DNA of 64,000 nucleotides from Spirochaetaceae bacterium bin103 (GTDB taxonomy: Bacteria; Spirochaetota; Spirochaetia; SZUA-6; Bin103), in assembly GCA_002238925.1 (NCBI GenBank), contig MPNH01000024.1, positions 1 through 64,000 on the forward strand, written 5' to 3'. Position numbers and translations under genes: made by a program. The notes below the pieces were generated by a model. That model was not told the origin of the DNA and searched no databases. It saw only the letters and a list, made by a program, of their open reading frames with translations. How positions within the stretch are numbered: the first letter of the stretch is position 1; every line of letters starts with the position of its first letter. Shown here piece by piece: positions 7,704-16,192 of this stretch.

Positions 7704-8720
7704 TTAGTGGACCTTGACCACAAGCTTGCCGAAGTTGGCGCCGGCGAGCAGGCCGATGAAGGCTTCGGGTGAGTTCTCGATACCCTCGACCACGTCCTCG
7801 CGGTACTTCAGGGTGCCGTCCTGCACCCAGCCGGCGAGGCGGCGCAGCGCCTCCTCGTGCTTGCCGGTGAACTGGAACACCAGGAAGCCCTCCATGCGCG
7901 CCCGCCGGGTCAGCAGCATGCGCGGAATGTTGCGCGGCCCCTGCGGCGGCGAGGTGGCGTTGTAGAACGCAATCTGGCCGCAGATCACAGCACGCCCGAA
8001 GATGGCGATCTGGTCGATCGCCGCATCCGTGACCGGGCCGCCGACGTTGTCCCAGTACACGTTGATGCCGTGCGGACACAGTTCGCGCAGGCGCGCCGGT
8101 ACGTCCTCGGCCTTGTAGTCGATGGCGGCGTCGAAGCCGAGTTCGTCCACCACGTAGCCGCACTTCTCGCGCGAGCCGGCGACGCCGATCACCCGGCAGC
8201 CGTTGTGCTTCGCGAGTTGTCCCACCACGGCGCCGACCGCCCCGGAGGCCGCGGTCACCACCACCGTGTCGCCGGCCACCGGCTTGCCCACCTCGAACAA
8301 GCCGTGGTAGGCGGTGAGCCCCGGCATGCCGAGAATGCCCACCGAAGTGGAGATCGGGGCCACCGCGGGATCGATCTTGCGCACGTCGCGGGCATCCATC
8401 ACGCCGTACTCCTGCCAGCCAATCTTGCCCATCGCGTAGTCGCCGACCGCGAACAGGTCGGAGTTGGAGGCGATCACCTCGCCGACCGCGTCCGCCTCCA
8501 GCACACCGCCCTCGGGGACCGGAGCGGCGTAGGCGGCCGGAGTCGGGGGGTTCATGCGCCCGCGCATGTACGGATCGAGCGAGTGGTAGTGGGTGGCGAT
8601 CAGCACCTCGCCCGGCCCCGGCTCTGGAACCGGGCTCTCGACGAGTGCGAAGTCGGACAGCTTGGGGACGCCGCGCGGGCGGGCCGCCAGCGTCCAGGCG
8701 CGATTGGTTTGCTTTGCCAT
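7704..8720 (-). CDS. NADP-dependent oxidoreductase of the MDR superfamily (alkenal/enone reductase type)
   Basis: This 338-residue protein lacks zinc-binding cysteines and matches the prostaglandin reductase / 2-alkenal reductase / CurA-type group. It has an N-terminal SLDPYMRGRM motif, VTAASGAVGAVVGQLAKHNG as the NADPH-binding Rossmann loop, and GINVYWDNVGG and ICGQIAFYN in the C-terminal half. It would reduce an activated C=C bond with NADPH in the cytoplasm. ATG 8720 (MAKQTNRAW) begins at the family-typical N-terminus. It is divergent from the aldo/keto reductase gene and convergent with the lipoprotein gene. The substrate is unknown. Confidence 0.9.
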   Translation of the reverse strand: MAKQTNRAWTLAARPRGVPKLSDFALVESPVPEPGPGEVLIATHYHSLDPYMRGRMNPPTPAAYAAPVPEGGVLEADAVGEVIASNSDLFAVGDYAMGKIGWQEYGVMDARDVRKIDPAVAPISTSVGILGMPGLTAYHGLFEVGKPVAGDTVVVTAASGAVGAVVGQLAKHNGCRVIGVAGSREKCGYVVDELGFDAAIDYKAEDVPARLRELCPHGINVYWDNVGGPVTDAAIDQIAIFGRAVICGQIAFYNATSPPQGPRNIPRMLLTRRARMEGFLVFQFTGKHEEALRRLAGWVQDGTLKYREDVVEGIENSPEAFIGLLAGANFGKLVVKVH

Positions 8721-8862
8721 TACGGTTCATGAGGATAGCACCGCCGGCGCGCAGGTGGTAGGCCGTGGTTTGCCGGAACCGCGGGCACCGTATGGCGCGC
8801 TGGGGCCCGCGGAGCGTTCGCCGCTCGCAGCGGGGAGCGTAGGTGGCGTATCATCGGCTATC

Positions 8863-9768
8863 ATGACGTCTCTACCGACTACCACGCTGGGCAACACCGG
8901 CATTCAAGTGACGCGCCTCGGGTTCGGGGCGGCGCTGCACCATCCTGACAAGCCGTACTGGAACGACCAGACCGCGGAACCGCTGCACCACGCGGTGCTG
9001 GACGCCGGCATCAACTTCATCGACACCGCCTACGACTACGTCGACTCGGAGCGCCGCATCGGCGACTTCCTGGCCGGCCGCTACGGCGACTTCACCCTGG
9101 CCACCAAGTGCGGCTGCACCGACACCAGGCCCAACGACAACAACTCCGACCACCTTTGGACGCGCGATAACCTGTTTCGCGGCCTGGAGGGCAGCCTCGC
9201 CCGCCTGCACCGCGACAGCGTCGACGTGATACAGATGCACAACCCGACCGTGGCGGAGTGCGAGGCCGGCGGCCTCGTGGATGCGCTGCAGGAGATGAAG
9301 CGCGGCGGCCAAGCGCGTTTCATCGGCGTGTCGACCACCATGCCGCACCTGCCCACCTACCTGGAGTGGGGGGTATTCGACACCATGCAGATCCCCTACT
9401 CGGCCCTGGAGCGGCAGCACGAAGAGTGGATTACGCGTGCCGCCGAGGCCGGCGTCGGCATCATTATCCGCGGCGGCGTGGCGCAGGGCGAGCCGGCCAG
9501 CGGGTACGGGGTCAAGGACCGCTGGGCTGCTTTCGAACGCGCCGGTCTGGATGAATTGTGCGCACCTGGCGAGAGCCGCTCGGCGTTCTTGCTGCGCTAC
9601 ACACTGTCCCACCCGCACGCCCACACCATCATCGTGGGCACCACGCGCCCGGCGCACCTGCAGGAGAACGTCGCCGCGGTGCAGCGCGGTCCGCTCCCCG
9701 CCGACACCTACGCCGAGGCCAAACGCCGCCTCGACGCCGCCGGCGAACGGCCAGACCCCGCGGCATAG
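8863..9768 (+). CDS. Aldo/keto reductase
   Basis: This 301-residue TIM-barrel oxidoreductase has the AKR tetrad in order: Asp in INFIDTAYDY, Tyr in the same segment, Lys in TLATKCG, and His in VIQMHNP. The C-terminal IIVGTTRPAHLQENV fits the NADP(H)-binding end of the family. ATG 8863 starts MTSLPTTTLGNTGIQVTRLGFG, the normal AKR N-terminus; the longer upstream frame is not protein-like. It ends 19 bases before the GH32-like gene and may be co-transcribed with it, hinting at a role in sugar metabolism. The substrate is not predictable. Confidence 0.9.
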   Translation: MTSLPTTTLGNTGIQVTRLGFGAALHHPDKPYWNDQTAEPLHHAVLDAGINFIDTAYDYVDSERRIGDFLAGRYGDFTLATKCGCTDTRPNDNNSDHLWTRDNLFRGLEGSLARLHRDSVDVIQMHNPTVAECEAGGLVDALQEMKRGGQARFIGVSTTMPHLPTYLEWGVFDTMQIPYSALERQHEEWITRAAEAGVGIIIRGGVAQGEPASGYGVKDRWAAFERAGLDELCAPGESRSAFLLRYTLSHPHAHTIIVGTTRPAHLQENVAAVQRGPLPADTYAEAKRRLDAAGERPDPAA

Positions 9769-9787
9769 GCCCCCGGAGCACCGCCTC

Positions 9788-11281
9788 GTGAGCTACGACG
9801 ACCTGTTGATGGCCACCTACGAACTGCGCGAGAAGCTGGTTGCCGACCGCCACCGGCCGCGCTACCACTTCGTGCCGCCGGAGGGCAGGTGGAACGACCT
9901 CAACGGCATGCTGTACTGGAAGGGACGCTACCACATCGGCTACCTGCAGAAGATTCGCAACGCGCCCGGCGAGCGCGACTTCTCGAGCTGGCAGCACGTG
10001 TCCAGCCGCGACCTCGTGCACTGGCGCTACCACCCCGCTTCGCTGCGCGAGCCACTGGCCGGCACCAGGGGGGACTACTTCAACAGCGGCGACGCGATGG
10101 AGGGCATGGAGGTGCCGACCATCATCGCCAACATGCCGCGCCGCGGCATCTGCATCTACCAGGCCGTCGACGACACCCTGGACAGATGGAAGCCGCTGCC
10201 GCAGAACCCGGTGATCCCGCTCGACCCGGGCGAACGCGGCGAGCGCAAGCTGTCGTCCGCGTTCCCGGAGTGCGTGATCTTCGATCCGAGCGGCTGGAAG
10301 GAGGGCGACACCCACTACGCCCTGGTCGGCAACAAGAACTTCCGCCCCGGCTACGAGGGCGACTGCACCAGCCTGTTCAAGTCGCGCGACCTGGCGAACT
10401 GGGAGTACGTCGGCCCGTTCTACCGCTCCGACCGGCGCTGGACCGCGGAGGAGGAAGACTGCGCGTGCAGCGACTTCTTCCCGTTCGGCGACCGCCACAT
10501 GCTGCTGATGCACACCCACCGGCCATACGGCAAGTGCCAGTACTACCTCGGGCGCTACCAGGACGAGCGCTTCGTCCCGGAGCGCAACGGCCAGCTCAGT
10601 TGGCTCGGATCGATGCTCGCCGGCCCGGAGACGCTCGCCGACGACCGCGGGCGGCGCATCTTCATGGGCTGGATCGCCGACGCCCGCGACTGGCAGGAAA
10701 CCGGCTGGACCGGGGTGGTGACGCTGCCGTGGCACCTGTACCCCGGCCCGGACAACGGCCTCAAGATCGCGCCGGCGGAGGAGCTGGCGGTGCTGCGCTA
10801 CGACGAGGTACGAGCCAGCGGCCTGAGCCTGGCGGACGGCGAGGAGGTGACCGTCGATGCGCTCTCATCCGACTGCATGGAGGCCCGCATGACCCTGGCC
10901 GCGGCGAGCGCCGCCGAGTTCGGCATCAAGCTGCTGTGTTCGCCCAACGGCGAGGAAGAGACGACCGTCACCTACCGAGCCGGCGCCGGCGAGTTCGTGA
11001 TCGACTTCTCCGGATCCAGCACCGACACGTCGCTTCAGTATCCACAAGGCGTCACCCGGCAGGTCGTGCCCTACCCGCCGCCGCCCGCCGGCACACTCGA
11101 CCTGGACATTTTCGTGGACCGCTCGGTGATCGAGATCTTCGTGAACCGCGACTTGGTGCTGGTGCAGCGCGTCTATCCGCAACGCGACGACAGCCGCAAG
11201 TTCCGCATTTTTACCCGCGGCGGCGCGCTGACCGCCTCCAACATCGTCAAGTGGGAGATGGACGCCGCCAACCCCTGGTAA
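9788..11281 (+). CDS. Glycoside hydrolase family 32-like beta-propeller enzyme
   Basis: This 497-residue protein has clan GH-J layout, a five-bladed propeller followed by a beta-sandwich (EFGIKLLCSPNGEEETTVTY to DIFVDRSVIEIFVN, typical of GH32 C-termini). The nucleophile motif appears as RWNDLNG at residues 34-40, with Asp37, instead of WMNDPNG. The usual RDP motif reads IFDPSG near 165-169, and the usual ECPD acid/base block reads EEEDCACSDFF near 221-231. Hydrolysis of a beta-fructoside or related sugar is likely, but the altered motifs caution against a firm substrate. GTG 9788 has GGAG at 9775-9778; ATG 9809 is an alternative. No signal peptide, so cytoplasmic. Confidence 0.8.
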   Translation: MSYDDLLMATYELREKLVADRHRPRYHFVPPEGRWNDLNGMLYWKGRYHIGYLQKIRNAPGERDFSSWQHVSSRDLVHWRYHPASLREPLAGTRGDYFNSGDAMEGMEVPTIIANMPRRGICIYQAVDDTLDRWKPLPQNPVIPLDPGERGERKLSSAFPECVIFDPSGWKEGDTHYALVGNKNFRPGYEGDCTSLFKSRDLANWEYVGPFYRSDRRWTAEEEDCACSDFFPFGDRHMLLMHTHRPYGKCQYYLGRYQDERFVPERNGQLSWLGSMLAGPETLADDRGRRIFMGWIADARDWQETGWTGVVTLPWHLYPGPDNGLKIAPAEELAVLRYDEVRASGLSLADGEEVTVDALSSDCMEARMTLAAASAAEFGIKLLCSPNGEEETTVTYRAGAGEFVIDFSGSSTDTSLQYPQGVTRQVVPYPPPPAGTLDLDIFVDRSVIEIFVNRDLVLVQRVYPQRDDSRKFRIFTRGGALTASNIVKWEMDAANPW

Positions 11282-11300
11282 TCGCCGCGCACGGGGGCGG

Positions 11301-12482
11301 CTACGGGTACACCGTCTCGCCGGTCTTGTGGGCGTTGATGAAATCCCAGTCCAGCGGCACGCCCAAGCCGGGCTCCTCCGGCACGTCGATGCAACCGTCG
11401 GCGTCGACCGAGTCGAGTTCGTCCATCCACTGGCGGTCCGGGTAGATCGGCGCCTTGGTCTCGCGCACCTTGTGGATACCGACGCCCATCTCGAAGTAGT
11501 TGGTGTTGCGGATCGAGGCCATGCAGTGGCGGTGCGCCAATCCGCCGCCGTGGATTTCCACGTCGAGCCCGCTCGCCTCGGCGATCGCCGCGATCTTCAT
11601 CACCCCGGTAATGCCGCCGTCGGCCTGGGCGTTGGCGCGCACGTAGTCGGCGGCGCCGGCGTGGATGGTGTCCATCTTCGCCTCCAGGCCGCGCACGTGC
11701 TCGCCCATCAACAGCGGTGTCTTGATCAGCTCGCGCAGCTTGGCATGCGCGAACGCCGACAGTCCGCCGCCGCGGAACGCGTCCTCGTACCACAGGTAGT
11801 GCGCTTCGTCGCACGCCCGCCCCACGCGCAGCACGTCGTTGAAGGTGCCGAAGCCGCCCGCCGGATCGAGCATCAGGTCGAACTCGTCGCCCACCGCCTC
11901 GCGGATCGCGAGCACCGCCGCCACCTCGCGGTGGATGGAGCGGTTCACCCAGCCGTGGATCTTGAACGCCGGGTAGCCGTAGCGCTCCTTACTCAGCAAG
12001 GCGAACTCGGCGTAGTCCTGCGGCGTGGTGAGCCCGCCGTTCTCGTCGCCGTGGAAACTGCTCGCGTAGCACGGCAGCTTGGTGCGCCAACCGCCCAGGA
12101 GCTGGTACACGGGTACGCCGTAGAGCTTGCCGGCTATGTCCCACAGGGCGATGTCCACCGCCCCCGGCGGCGTACCGTCCGGCGAACGCCGCGACCGCTT
12201 CAGGTCGTGCCAGATGATCTCCCGCTGCAGCGGATCGCGCCCGACCAGGTACTGCGCCGTCCGGCCGTCCACGCCGCCCGGCACCTCGCCGGTGATGCCG
12301 GCGTCGGTCTCGATGGTCAGGATGCTGCCGCCGGTGCGCCAGGTCGCGCCGGGCGTGTACAGCGTATCCCAGCCGTAGCGCGGATCCATGGCCAGATCCG
12401 CCAGCTCATATTCGAAATGGGTAACCGCTACCCGGGTAATGCTCAGTGTCGATGCCACGGTGCCCCCTGCGCCGCCCATCAT
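11301..12482 (-). CDS. Enolase-superfamily dehydratase/racemase
   Basis: This 393-residue mandelate racemase/muconate lactonizing family protein has a KIH variant of the KxK motif (PAFKIHGWV). It also has metal-binding blocks MLDPAGGFG, YLWYEDAF and MGEHVRG, and a C-terminal EIHGGGLAHRHC histidine region. That pattern occurs in acid-sugar dehydratase-type members of the superfamily. It starts at ATG 12482 (or the adjacent ATG 12479), 8 bases after the stop of the amidohydrolase gene, so both are probably one operon. The pairing suggests breakdown of a sugar acid. It is convergent with the GH32-like gene, 20 bases away. Confidence 0.85.
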   Translation of the reverse strand: MMGGAGGTVASTLSITRVAVTHFEYELADLAMDPRYGWDTLYTPGATWRTGGSILTIETDAGITGEVPGGVDGRTAQYLVGRDPLQREIIWHDLKRSRRSPDGTPPGAVDIALWDIAGKLYGVPVYQLLGGWRTKLPCYASSFHGDENGGLTTPQDYAEFALLSKERYGYPAFKIHGWVNRSIHREVAAVLAIREAVGDEFDLMLDPAGGFGTFNDVLRVGRACDEAHYLWYEDAFRGGGLSAFAHAKLRELIKTPLLMGEHVRGLEAKMDTIHAGAADYVRANAQADGGITGVMKIAAIAEASGLDVEIHGGGLAHRHCMASIRNTNYFEMGVGIHKVRETKAPIYPDRQWMDELDSVDADGCIDVPEEPGLGVPLDWDFINAHKTGETVYP

Positions 12483-12490
12483 ACCCCGGC

Positions 12491-13840
12491 TCAGCCCGCG
12501 TTGGCTTGAAGGCGGATGTTGGCGCGGGTGCCGGGCACGTCGAAGCAGGCGTACTGGTTGGCGCGCATGATGCGGGTGGCGATATCCATTGCCTGCCGCT
12601 CGGTCAGGTCGCCGGCGGCTACTTCCGCGGCCAGCGCCCGCCGGATGCCGCGCCGCGCCTGCCGCGCATAGGCCAGGGCCGCGGTCGGCCACGAGGTGTC
12701 GCCCCCGAACGCGAACAGCTTGTTGATCGGCACGGCGTGGATGAAGCGGCGCAGGAAGTCGGCGCTGCTGTACGGGTCGATGCTCCACGCCCAGCACAGG
12801 TCGACCCAGATATTGCGGTAGTGCTTGGCCAGGGCGGCCAGCTCGTCGCTGTACGGGTAGGCGATGTGCATCAGCACAAAGCGAGCTTCGGGGTAGCGGG
12901 CGAACAGCGCGCACATGTTGCCGGCGGGAATGTAGGCGGTCGGCATGCGGTCGTTGCCGGCGTAGTAGCCGGTGTGGATCTTGAACGGCAGATTGTGCTC
13001 GATCGCCAGCTCGACGCCGCGCGCCCAGCACCAGTCGCCGACGCACAGGTGGGCTTCCTGGTCGGCGCTCGCGGCGTCCGGCCGCAGCACCTTCTGCAGA
13101 GCCGCCTCCGCATCGGCATCGCTGCGCTCGCGCCAGGCCAGCGTCCGCGCATAGGCGTGCTGCGTCTTGACCGCGATCGCACACGGCGCGTGGCGGGCAA
13201 AGATCGCCTCCATGGCGCGCCGCAACGAGGCCAGGCCGTTCACCTCGATGCCGGTCTCGGCGGCGACGGCGGGCACGTCGACGTCGCCCCTGCACAGGGT
13301 GAATAACGACAGGTCGTACAGAAAGAACTCCGGCCCGGAGTCGTCCGGCGGGCACGGCCAGCGCATGTCGTCGGTCTGCACCTGGTCGAGGTTGGCGACG
13401 TCGTGCAGTAACCGGTAGCGCTCGCCCGGGCGGCGCAGCTCGGCAGTGCGGCCCGCGGCCGCTGCCAGCCCATCTGCGCTGAGTTCGTCGAGGCCGTAGA
13501 CCTTGCCGGCTATCAGGCGCACCGCCTCGCCGTAGCCGGTGAACTGCGTCGCCCGCCACGCCGCCTCAATACCCCGGAAACGGGCCGCGATGTCCGGGTC
13601 GGAGGCGTCCATCAGTCGCCGCATCGCCTCCGCGGACGCGCCCGCGGTGTGCAGGTCGGCGCGCACGTAGTTGTCGAACAGATCCTGCAGTATGTCAGGG
13701 CCGTCGTCCAGCCACTCCGCTTCGCGCCGCAGGTGCTCGTGGGTATCCACCAGCGGCGTCTGCTCGACGTGCCGGGCCAGGTCGGTGTTCAGTTGTTCCG
13801 CTTCCACCGCGTCACCATACCCCAGGCCCGTTTGAAGCAC
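12491..13840 (-). CDS. Amidohydrolase-superfamily protein (uronate isomerase-like)
   Basis: This 449-residue metal-dependent TIM-barrel protein starts with the HxH metal motif in LVDTHEHLRR. It has HTGYYAGND, LMHIAYPYSDELA and FAFGGDTSW as later histidine/aspartate ligands. Its length and the VDTHEHL...HTGYY pattern resemble amidohydrolase_2 and glucuronate-isomerase-like enzymes more than decarboxylases. It is followed 8 bases later by an enolase-superfamily gene, supporting a joint role in uronate or sugar-lactone catabolism (inference). The start is uncertain: GTG 13840 is used here and GTG 13807 is equally possible; neither has a strong ribosome-binding site. Confidence 0.8.
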   Translation of the reverse strand: MLQTGLGYGDAVEAEQLNTDLARHVEQTPLVDTHEHLRREAEWLDDGPDILQDLFDNYVRADLHTAGASAEAMRRLMDASDPDIAARFRGIEAAWRATQFTGYGEAVRLIAGKVYGLDELSADGLAAAAGRTAELRRPGERYRLLHDVANLDQVQTDDMRWPCPPDDSGPEFFLYDLSLFTLCRGDVDVPAVAAETGIEVNGLASLRRAMEAIFARHAPCAIAVKTQHAYARTLAWRERSDADAEAALQKVLRPDAASADQEAHLCVGDWCWARGVELAIEHNLPFKIHTGYYAGNDRMPTAYIPAGNMCALFARYPEARFVLMHIAYPYSDELAALAKHYRNIWVDLCWAWSIDPYSSADFLRRFIHAVPINKLFAFGGDTSWPTAALAYARQARRGIRRALAAEVAAGDLTERQAMDIATRIMRANQYACFDVPGTRANIRLQANAG

Positions 13841-13855
13841 ACGCGAGCCGCCCGG

Positions 13856-14410
13856 TTATGAGCGCGCCTCGGCGGCGGCCAGCAACTCGGACACGAGTTG
13901 GTCCAGTTCCGCCGTGGCGCCGGCGTCGCGCAACTCGTCGCCGGCCAGCGCCTCGCCGGCGGAGGGCAGGCTGAATTGCCGGTCGAGCAGCGGAACGCGC
14001 AGGTGGCCAAGCGCCAGGCGCAGCACCACCAGCCCGCGGCGGCCGCCACCCGGACCGGGCGATGCACTCAGCAGAGCTGTCGGGCGAGCCCAAATGCGGC
14101 GGTCGATGCGGGTGAGCCAGTCGATGGTGTTCTTCAGCAGGGCGGGATAGGCGCCGTTGTACTCGGGCGAGGCGATCATCAGCCCATCTGCCGCCGCCAC
14201 CTGCTCGCCGAGCGCGTGCGCCGGATCGGGCACGCCGTTGGCGGTCTCATAGTCGCCGTCGTACAGCGGCATGCGGTAGTCGGCGAGGTCCAGGAACACC
14301 CCCTCACCGCCGAGCGCCGAGACACGCGCCGCCGCCACCCGTGCGAGCTGCTTGTTGAGCGAACCCCGGCGCGCGCTTCCCGCCAGGGCGACGATCCGCC
14401 GAACACCCAT
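13856..14410 (-). CDS. NADPH-dependent FMN reductase
   Basis: This 184-residue flavodoxin-fold reductase carries both signature motifs of the family. GSARRGSLNKQLA near residues 11-23 binds the FMN phosphate, and SPEYNGAYPALLKNTIDW binds the isoalloxazine ring. It would supply reduced flavin or reduce quinone- or azo-type compounds in the cytoplasm. It lies just upstream of the amidohydrolase/enolase pair on the same strand, 15 bases away. Two luciferase-like oxidoreductases elsewhere in the window could use reduced FMN, but no direct link is visible. Confidence 0.88.
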   Translation of the reverse strand: MGVRRIVALAGSARRGSLNKQLARVAAARVSALGGEGVFLDLADYRMPLYDGDYETANGVPDPAHALGEQVAAADGLMIASPEYNGAYPALLKNTIDWLTRIDRRIWARPTALLSASPGPGGGRRGLVVLRLALGHLRVPLLDRQFSLPSAGEALAGDELRDAGATAELDQLVSELLAAAEARS

Positions 14411-14486
14411 CGCGGCAAGTATACCAGCACCGATCGCGTAGCGGCCGCCGGCCGGCGCCCAGAAGCGAGCCGCTCGCCGAGCAGGC

Positions 14487-16187
14487 TCACAGTGCGTAGG
14501 TTGCGCCGACGAGGCCGAATTTGGCCGGACCGCCGCTGATGCCGGCGGGGGTGCCGTCGGCCCGCCAGCAGGCCGCTCCGTGAATCAGTCCCCGGCGGTC
14601 CTCAAATTGCACCCCGTTCATGCCGCCGGCCACTCGGGAGACGACCTCCACCTCGTGCCCCATGCCGCGAAGCTGGCGGCGCGTGTCCTCGGCGATGCCC
14701 TGTTCGACCTCCAGTGCCTGGCCCTGAGTCCAGACGCGGGGCGCCTCGACTGCCTCCTGCAGCGTCATGCCGAAGTCGATGACGTTGACGATGGCCTGCA
14801 GCACGGACGGGAAGATGCGCATGCCGCCGGGCGTGCCGAGTGCCATGAACGGCTTGCCATCCTTCAGGACGACGGTCGGCGACATGCTGCTGAGCATGCG
14901 CTTGCCGGGCGCGGCGGAGTTGGCCTTGCCGGGGTGCGGGTCGAATAGCGCCATGGTGTTGTTGAGCAGCAGGCCGGTGCCGGGGACGGTGACCTTGGCG
15001 CCGAACAGCTCGTTGAGGGTCTGCGTCATGGCGACCACGTTGCCCTGGTCATCGGCCACGGTGAGATGGGTGGTGTTGCCCGACTCGCCGCCGAACGCCG
15101 CCGGGTCGCCGGCGCGGTGGGCCGATGGACCGGCCCGGTCGATCTCGCCGCGGCGTACGCGCGCGTACTCCTTGGCGGTGAGGCCCGCGATCGGCATGCG
15201 CACGAAGGCAGGATCGGCCAGGAACTCGAAGCGGTCGGCGTAGGCGATCTTCAGCACCTCGGAGAGCAAGTGGACGTAGGCGGCGGTGCCGAAGCCCAGG
15301 GCGGCGATGTCGAAGCCCTCGAGCAGGTTGAGCATCTGCACGATGTGCGTCCCGCCGCTGCTGGTGGGGGGAGTCGACACGATCTCGTAGCCGCGGTAGG
15401 TGCCGCGCACGGGCGCCCGGTCATGAATCTCGTACTCGCGCAGGTCGTGCTGCGTGATGAGTCCGCCGCGGGCCGCCATTTCGGCGGCGGCCGCCTCGCC
15501 AAGGGGACCGCCGTAAAGCGCTTCCGCTCCCCGCGCGGCGATCAGCTCCAGGCTGGCGGCAAGCTCCTCCATGACGACGAGGCCGCCGGGTGACGGCGGC
15601 GCACCCGCCGGCAGGAACACGGCCGCGGTGGCGGCGAAACGGGCGATGTCGTCGCGGCTGTCCCGTATGCAGTCAACGAGGTACCGGCTGGCGGGGAATC
15701 CCCGCCGCGCGTAGCGAATGGCCGGCTGCACGAGCGTGCCCAGCCCCAGCCGGCCGTACCGGCCCGAGATCTCGCACCACGCCTTGAGGTTGCCGGGCAC
15801 CCCGACGGCGAGATGCCCGATCTTGTTCTTGCCGCCCACCGTTTCCATGTAGTCCGGCCAGTGGTCGGACACCGGCTCGAACATGCCGGGCGTGGCGCCG
15901 CGCGGCGCGGTGGAGTAGTTGTCGATGACGGTGCATTCGCCGGTGGCGCCGTGGTGGATGTTGACGAAGCCGGCACCGAACGGGCCCACCATCATCGGCT
16001 CGACCACGCTCAGCGCGAACGCCGTGGCCACCGCCGCGTCGAAGGCATTGCCGCCGAGCGCCAGCATCTCGACGCCCGCGGATGAAGCGAGCGGATGGTT
16101 GGATGCGACCATGCCGCGGGACGCCGCGGCTCCCCGCTTGTGCAGGTCGAAGGTGGTGCCCGCATGCTCGCGCCACGATCGCTTCAT
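14487..16187 (-). CDS. ggt: Gamma-glutamyltransferase family protein
   Basis: This 566-residue Ntn-hydrolase has the GGT layout. The large-subunit half includes GGNAFDAAVATAFALSVVEP, and the autoprocessing site SGNTTHLTVAD places the nucleophile at Thr372. The small subunit carries NNTMALFDP and KRMLSSMSPTVV. No signal peptide is seen at ATG 16187, so it is probably cytoplasmic, unlike the periplasmic E. coli enzyme. It could cleave gamma-glutamyl amides or act as a cephalosporin-acylase-like hydrolase. The start is 5 bases after the stop of the aminotransferase gene, so the two are co-transcribed. Confidence 0.9.
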   Translation of the reverse strand: MKRSWREHAGTTFDLHKRGAAASRGMVASNHPLASSAGVEMLALGGNAFDAAVATAFALSVVEPMMVGPFGAGFVNIHHGATGECTVIDNYSTAPRGATPGMFEPVSDHWPDYMETVGGKNKIGHLAVGVPGNLKAWCEISGRYGRLGLGTLVQPAIRYARRGFPASRYLVDCIRDSRDDIARFAATAAVFLPAGAPPSPGGLVVMEELAASLELIAARGAEALYGGPLGEAAAAEMAARGGLITQHDLREYEIHDRAPVRGTYRGYEIVSTPPTSSGGTHIVQMLNLLEGFDIAALGFGTAAYVHLLSEVLKIAYADRFEFLADPAFVRMPIAGLTAKEYARVRRGEIDRAGPSAHRAGDPAAFGGESGNTTHLTVADDQGNVVAMTQTLNELFGAKVTVPGTGLLLNNTMALFDPHPGKANSAAPGKRMLSSMSPTVVLKDGKPFMALGTPGGMRIFPSVLQAIVNVIDFGMTLQEAVEAPRVWTQGQALEVEQGIAEDTRRQLRGMGHEVEVVSRVAGGMNGVQFEDRRGLIHGAACWRADGTPAGISGGPAKFGLVGATYAL

Positions 16188-16192
16188 CGCGG

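Noticed and set aside
11301-13559. A 752-codon minus-strand frame seemingly fusing two proteins
   Set aside because: Only its C-terminal half (the enolase-superfamily protein from 12482) is protein-like. The N-terminal half is the shadow of the amidohydrolase gene 12491-13840 in another frame.
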